Assembly (NCBI GenBank): GCA_002314325.1
Contig: DCFC01000045.1
Span: forward strand, 1,267 to 10,894
Length of the DNA: 9,628 nucleotides
Reading direction: 5' to 3'
Source of the DNA: Megamonas hypermegale
GTDB taxonomy: Bacteria > Bacillota > Negativicutes > Selenomonadales > Selenomonadaceae
Shown: in pieces, positions 6,739 to 9,628 of the stretch
Layout of the letters: each line of letters starts with the position of its first letter
Position numbering within the stretch: the stretch's first letter is position 1
Position numbers and translations under genes: made by a program
Notes under the pieces: model-generated
What the model was told of the DNA's origin: nothing
Seen by the model: the letters and a program-made list of their open reading frames with translations, nothing else
The model's database searches: none

Positions 6739-6766
6739 ATGACATAAATCTAAATTTTGATACAAT
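6739..6766 (+). promoter_or_regulatory. Upstream promoter candidate of the TnpB element
   Basis: -35 ATGACA (6739-6744, 5 of 6), a 16-nt spacer, and -10 TACAAT (6761-6766, 5 of 6) with an extended TGa. The predicted start is near 6773. It is followed by an orphan Shine-Dalgarno-like AAGGGAAG (6778-6785) that has no start codon nearby, perhaps a remnant of a lost gene. Confidence 0.3.
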
Positions 6767-6808
6767 TTAATCAAGTTAAGGGAAGCATAAAAATAGCTAA
6801 TAAAATAT

Positions 6809-6837
6809 TTGACATGTTGATTTAAATATGGAATAAT
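6809..6837 (+). promoter_or_regulatory. Strong sigma-A promoter of tnpB
   Basis: A perfect -35 TTGACA (6809-6814), a 17-nt spacer, and -10 AATAAT (6832-6837, 5 of 6) with an extended TGG directly before it. The predicted start near 6844 leaves a leader of about 38 nt before the tnpB ATG. Confidence 0.6.
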
Positions 6838-6881
6838 TTGGACATGGAAAAATATAAAAAGATAAAAGAAGATGATTCTTT

Positions 6882-8042
6882 ATGCTGAAAGCTTATAAAA
6901 TAGAAATTAAACCGACTAAAGACCAAATTATCAAAATTCATCAAATAATAGGCGTATGCAGATTTATATATAACTTTTACATTGCTCATAATAAAGAGAT
7001 TTATGAAAGTAACGGTGAATTTGTATCAGGGATATCTTTTTCCAAATGGATTAATAACGAATTTATCCCTAATAACAAAGAATATATATGGATAAAGAAA
7101 GTATCATCAAAAGCTGTTAAGCAATCCATTATGAATGCAGATAAAGCTTTTAAACGATTTTTCAATAAAAAAACGGGTTTTCCTAAATTCAAGAAGAAAA
7201 ATAAATCTGATGTAGGCATTTATTTTCCTAGAAATCATAAGACTGATTTCACGTTGGAAAGGCATAGAATAAAAGTACCTACAATCGGTTTTGTAAGATT
7301 GAAAGAATACGGATATATTCCACTGTATTCCATAATAAAAAGTGCTACTATAACTAAAAAATGCGATAGATATTATATTGCAATTTTAGTTGATGAAAAG
7401 CTTAAACCGAATACGAAACCGTATACGGAAGGTATAGGCGTTGATTTAGGTGTAAAATCATTTGCAACCGTATCAAACGGCAGAGTATTTGCCAATATCA
7501 ATAAAACTGTTTGCATTAAAAGAATAGAAAAATCTTTATGCAGACAGCAAAGACGGCTTTCAAGGAAATATGAAAGTCTAAAATCAAGAAAAAATAAAGA
7601 GAGAGAAGCTACTAGACAAAATATCCGAAAACAGTTGTTAAAAGTGCAGAAACTTCATGTCAGACTTTGCAACATCAGAACGGATTATGTAAATAAAGTT
7701 ATTAGTGAGCTGGTAAAAACCAAGCCTGCGTTCATTAATATCGAAGATTTAAACGTATCCGGAATGATGAAAAACAGACATTTGTCAAAAGCTATTGCTC
7801 AGCAAAAGCTTTATGAATTCAGAGAAAAACTCATAAAAAAATGTCATCAAAATGATATTGAAGTCAGATTATCCGACAGATTTTACGCCAGTAGTAAAAA
7901 ATGTCATCACTGCGGATTTATAAAGAAGGATTTGAAACTTTCCGATAGAGAATTTATATGTCCGAATTGTAAAACGTCGATAGACAGAGATTTGAATGCT
8001 GCAATAAATTTAAGGGATAACAAGATATATAAAATCGCTTAA
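6882..8042 (+). CDS. tnpB: RNA-guided nuclease TnpB (OrfB_IS605 family)
   Basis: A compact RuvC nuclease, the ancestor type of Cas12, which uses an omega RNA from the element's right end to cut DNA next to a short target motif. The 386 residues are close to full family length. The N-terminal helix-turn-helix-like domain begins LKAYKIEIKPTKDQ. The RuvC residues are all present: Asp188 in GVDLGVKSFA, Glu288 in INIEDLNV and Asp370 in SIDRDLNAAINL. The zinc finger has Cys341/Cys344 and Cys360/Cys363. Basic coiled sequence at about 212-262 fits RNA binding. The start ATG has only a weak ribosome site (GAAGATGAT), but LKAYKIEI is the expected family N-terminus. Codon use is strongly A/T-ending, unlike the neighbours, which supports horizontal acquisition. 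No frameshift or stop is seen, so it is probably active. Confidence 0.93.
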   Translation: MLKAYKIEIKPTKDQIIKIHQIIGVCRFIYNFYIAHNKEIYESNGEFVSGISFSKWINNEFIPNNKEYIWIKKVSSKAVKQSIMNADKAFKRFFNKKTGFPKFKKKNKSDVGIYFPRNHKTDFTLERHRIKVPTIGFVRLKEYGYIPLYSIIKSATITKKCDRYYIAILVDEKLKPNTKPYTEGIGVDLGVKSFATVSNGRVFANINKTVCIKRIEKSLCRQQRRLSRKYESLKSRKNKEREATRQNIRKQLLKVQKLHVRLCNIRTDYVNKVISELVKTKPAFINIEDLNVSGMMKNRHLSKAIAQQKLYEFREKLIKKCHQNDIEVRLSDRFYASSKKCHHCGFIKKDLKLSDREFICPNCKTSIDRDLNAAINLRDNKIYKIA

Positions 8043-8184
8043 AAGCAGATTTATATAAGTACTGATGGCTAGTCAGGAATTTACGACTGTGGACTGTACA
8101 GGAACTTATGAGTAGCTTAGGCGAAAATATACAGGTTGAAGCAGTAATATTCTTGAGATTGGGTAAATTTGACCATATTTCAAG
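8041..8184 (+). ncRNA. Probable omega RNA (right-end guide RNA scaffold) of the TnpB element
   Basis: From the tnpB stop onward the sequence is non-coding and contains elements shared by many IS605-type right ends: GGAATTTACGACTGTGGA (8076-8093) and GTTGAAGCAG (8135-8144). TnpB guide scaffolds normally overlap the tnpB 3' end and run to the element boundary, with the guide taken from the flanking DNA. The 3' limit here is set by the hairpin at 8152-8184 and is approximate, as is the 5' limit. If correct, the guide would be read from the sequence just before the nspC promoter. Confidence 0.5.
8152..8184 (+). repeat. Imperfect hairpin at the right end of the element
   Basis: CTTGAGATTGG (8152-8162) pairs with CCATATTTCAAG (8173-8184), giving eleven pairs including one G.U and leaving one bulged T, around a 10-nt loop. 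It has no U-run, so it is not a terminator. A bulged subterminal hairpin is the structure recognised by the single-strand transposase of IS200/IS605 elements. Confidence 0.5.
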
Positions 8185-8213
8185 TAGCAGTTCATAGATG
8201 ATAAAGATTAAAA

Positions 8214-8242
8214 TTGAATTTGTATATACTATATGGTATAAT
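8214..8242 (+). promoter_or_regulatory. Strong promoter upstream of nspC
   Basis: -35 TTGAAT (8214-8219, 4 of 6), an exactly 17-nt spacer, and a perfect -10 TATAAT (8237-8242) preceded by an extended TGG (8234-8236). The predicted start is near 8249. It lies outside the likely right end of the TnpB element and so appears to belong to nspC. Confidence 0.7.
8225..8240. promoter_or_regulatory. Near-palindrome over the nspC promoter, possible operator
   Basis: TATACTATATGGTATA matches its own reverse complement at 14 of 16 positions and covers the end of the spacer and most of the -10. A repressor dimer bound here would block the promoter. Palindromes are common in A+T-rich promoters, so this is only suggestive. 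Confidence 0.3.
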
Positions 8243-8273
8243 CATGACAAAACGATAATGTTTAAATTAACAT

Positions 8274-8304
8274 AAAAAGCCAAACAAGAAACGTTTGGCT
8301 TTTT
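8274..8304 (+). terminator. Intrinsic terminator between the nspC promoter and nspC (possible attenuator)
   Basis: GCCAAAC (8279-8285) pairs with GTTTGGC (8293-8299) around a 7-nt loop. A five-pair A/T extension (8274-8278 with 8300-8304) lengthens the stem, and the T-run continues to 8306. It starts about 25 nt after the predicted transcription start and ends about 37 nt before the nspC ATG. It should stop most transcripts before nspC unless read-through is regulated. AAACG (8250-8254) in the early leader can pair with CGTTT (8292-8296) of the right arm, a weak candidate antiterminator. Confidence 0.85.
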
Positions 8305-8341
8305 TTATAAGTTATTTATTAAATTTTAAGGAAGTGAACTG

Positions 8342-9484
8342 ATGAACAGATTGGATATTTTAAAAAATGTGAATACACCGAGCTACGTTGTAGATGAACG
8401 CAAACTGCGGGAAAATCTGGAAGTTCTGCAAGCGGTGCAGGACAAAACCGGCTGTCATATTCTGCTGGCGCAGAAAGCCTTTTCCATGTTTTATTTTTAT
8501 CCTATGATTGGCAGATATATTTCCGGCGCTACGGCGAGCGGTATTTTTGAGGCGAAGCTGGCGCATGAATTTATGCCGGGTAAGGAAAATCACGTATTTT
8601 CTCCGGCGTATAAGGAAAAGGATTTTGCCGAAATCGTGCAGATTTGCGACCATATTATTTTTAATTCGTTTTCCCAGTGGAAAAAATATAGAGATATCGC
8701 ATTGAAAGCAGGTGTGGAATGCGGCATCCGCATAAATCCGCAGTGCTCCACGCAGGAAGGCCATGCAATTTATGACCCGTGCGCTCCAGGTTCGCGGCTA
8801 GGCGTTACGCTCGACAATTTTGAGCCGGACAATCTCGACGGTCTTGCCGGACTGCATTTTCACACGCTTTGCGAACAGAACTCCGATGATTTGAAGACGA
8901 CGCTGCAAGCTGTTGACGCCAAATTCGGCAAATATCTGGCGCAGATGAAGTGGCTCAATTTCGGCGGCGGTCATCATATTACACGTGAGGATTACGATAT
9001 CGACCTGCTTGTAAACTGCATTAATTATATGAAGAACAAATATGATTTGGAAATCTATCTCGAACCGGGCGAAGCAGTGGCTCTTAATGCGGGCTGGCTG
9101 GTCAGCGAAGTGCTGGAAATCATCGACAACGATATGCAGATTGCCATTTTGGATACATCCGCCGCCTGCCATATGCCGGACGTGCTGGAAATGCCGTACC
9201 GTCCGAATGTAATCGGTGCCGGGAAGCCGAATGAAAAGCCGTATAGGTACCATTTCGGCGGGCCGACCTGCCTTGCCGGCGATATTATAGGTGATTATTC
9301 CTTCGACAGACCGCTCAAAGTCGGCGATAAAGTCATATTCTGCGATATGGCGATTTATTCCATGGTGAAAAATAATACATTCAACGGCATGCCGCTGCCG
9401 GATATCGCCGTTCTGCATGAAGACGATACGGTGGAAGTCGTAAAAACCTTCGGCTATGAAGATTTTAAAATGCGATTGTCGTAG
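8342..9484 (+). CDS. nspC: Carboxynorspermidine/carboxyspermidine decarboxylase
   Basis: A PLP-dependent decarboxylase of the alanine-racemase fold (fold III). It converts carboxyspermidine to spermidine or carboxynorspermidine to norspermidine, the second step of the route started by the dehydrogenase at 5338-6537. At 380 residues it has the usual family length. Lys45 in LLAQKAFSMF is the Schiff-base lysine. The phosphate-binding glycines are 208-210 (NFGGGHH), and EPGEA (241-245) contacts the cofactor. GPTCLAGD with Cys310 is the inter-subunit active-site loop, and DMAIYSMVKNNTFNG (335-349) is typical of this subfamily rather than of diaminopimelate or ornithine decarboxylases. ATG 8342 follows AAGGAAGTGA (8328-8337). 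It stands apart from its partner gene, with its own promoter and a leader terminator. Confidence 0.93.
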   Translation: MNRLDILKNVNTPSYVVDERKLRENLEVLQAVQDKTGCHILLAQKAFSMFYFYPMIGRYISGATASGIFEAKLAHEFMPGKENHVFSPAYKEKDFAEIVQICDHIIFNSFSQWKKYRDIALKAGVECGIRINPQCSTQEGHAIYDPCAPGSRLGVTLDNFEPDNLDGLAGLHFHTLCEQNSDDLKTTLQAVDAKFGKYLAQMKWLNFGGGHHITREDYDIDLLVNCINYMKNKYDLEIYLEPGEAVALNAGWLVSEVLEIIDNDMQIAILDTSAACHMPDVLEMPYRPNVIGAGKPNEKPYRYHFGGPTCLAGDIIGDYSFDRPLKVGDKVIFCDMAIYSMVKNNTFNGMPLPDIAVLHEDDTVEVVKTFGYEDFKMRLS

Positions 9485-9525
9485 TTGTTCATTTTTTTTT
9501 TGAAAGGTCAAAAAGCTTAATGGTT

Positions 9526-9546
9526 TGGTGCAATGTAATTGCACCA
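9526..9546. repeat. Perfect hairpin 1 after nspC
   Basis: TGGTGCAAT (9526-9534) and ATTGCACCA (9538-9546) are perfect complements over nine bases, with GTA between them. The hairpin directly abuts the next one with no spacer, and no T-run follows. Confidence 0.75.
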
Positions 9547-9581
9547 GGTACTTTTTCTTTGTTGAGCAAAGAAAAAGTACC
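9547..9581. repeat. Perfect 15-bp hairpin 2 after nspC, dispersed-repeat type
   Basis: GGTACTTTTTCTTTG (9547-9561) pairs perfectly with CAAAGAAAAAGTACC (9567-9581) around TTGAG. Foldbacks of this CTTTTTCTTTG/CAAAGAAAAAG type, often followed as here by CAAAAGAAA, recur as dispersed intergenic repeats in many bacterial genomes as I recall them. Multiple copies cannot be shown from one window. It may act as a bidirectional terminator or mRNA stabiliser. Confidence 0.6.
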
Positions 9582-9628
9582 CAAAAGAAACTCTTGAATT
9601 CGTAGTCCATAAGAGATTTTCACTTTAA

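Larger units (their letters stand above)
6681..8190 (+). mobile_element. TnpB-only IS200/IS605-type element (approximate ends)
   Basis: The element comprises an intact tnpB (6882-8042), a hairpin near the left end (6704-6738), and an omega-RNA-like region with an 11-bp imperfect hairpin at the right end (8152-8184). No TnpA tyrosine transposase and no serine recombinase is present, so it would depend on a transposase supplied elsewhere. It is clearly richer in A+T than the flanking polyamine genes and lies between two genes of the same pathway, both signs of insertion. These elements make no target duplication, so exact ends cannot be fixed from one sequence. A TTAC at 6683-6686 could be the left target tetranucleotide, but this is unproven. 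Confidence 0.55.
9485..9628 (+). other. Right-edge intergenic sequence with a ten-T tract
   Basis: After the nspC stop there is a run of ten T (9492-9501) without a proper hairpin before it, then two perfect hairpins (entered separately). A weaker foldback follows: GAAACTCTT at 9587-9595 with 9611-9621, nine pairs with a 2-nt bulge. No gene is visible before the window ends. Transcription of nspC probably ends in this region, but no classical terminator with a T-run can be pointed to. Confidence 0.5.

Noticed and set aside
8244..8276. Tiny leader ORFs (ATG at 8244 and 8258) as an attenuator peptide
   Set aside because: Both are under 7 codons, have no ribosome site, and the first lies at or before the predicted transcription start.
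9492..9501. Ten-T tract after nspC as a terminator or phase-variable switch
   Set aside because: No stable hairpin precedes it, and it lies outside any coding frame or promoter spacer I can support.
8798..9610. Long - strand open frame (270 codons) opposite nspC and running through the right-edge hairpins
   Set aside because: It lies almost wholly antisense to nspC and starts inside the repeat hairpins; no recognisable domain.
1..9628. CRISPR array, tRNA or rRNA
   Set aside because: No regularly spaced repeats, cloverleaf or rRNA-like sequence was seen. TnpB is the only Cas-like protein.

Overview
This window looks like the chromosome of a low-to-moderate-GC anaerobic Firmicute, most likely a member of the Negativicutes (Selenomonas/Phascolarctobacterium-like). 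That placement is an inference. It rests on the mix of an E. coli-type SpeD with a Bacillus-type SpeA, SpeE and SpeB, the strong Shine-Dalgarno sites, the GTG and TTG starts, and Fur-like boxes. No rRNA or marker gene is present to confirm it.

Layout. Positions 1-339 are non-coding. They hold a hairpin terminator (50-82), two Fur-box-like sequences (140-178) and a very good leftward sigma-A promoter embedded in them, which together could make a short Fur-controlled RNA. From 340 to 6537 six genes run on the + strand with short gaps or an overlap: a YitT-family membrane protein, speD (AdoMet decarboxylase), speA (arginine decarboxylase), speE (spermidine synthase), speB (agmatinase) and a carboxy(nor)spermidine dehydrogenase. 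A structured 3' region and a strong intrinsic terminator (6647-6680) close the unit. An A+T-rich TnpB-only IS200/IS605-type element with a probable omega RNA occupies about 6690-8190. Beyond it lies nspC (carboxynorspermidine decarboxylase, 8342-9484). It has its own promoter, but a terminator hairpin sits between that promoter and the start codon. The right edge holds two back-to-back perfect hairpins.

How the genes work together. SpeA makes agmatine from arginine and SpeB makes putrescine from agmatine. Putrescine can then become spermidine by two independent routes encoded side by side. One is SpeD/SpeE, using decarboxylated AdoMet. The other is the dehydrogenase plus NspC, using aspartate semialdehyde. 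Having both routes in one locus is unusual. It also leaves open an agmatine-first variant in which the aminopropyl group is added before ureohydrolysis.

The most interesting unexplained structures are the Fur-box/leftward-promoter/terminator module at the left edge and the promoter-terminator leader of nspC.
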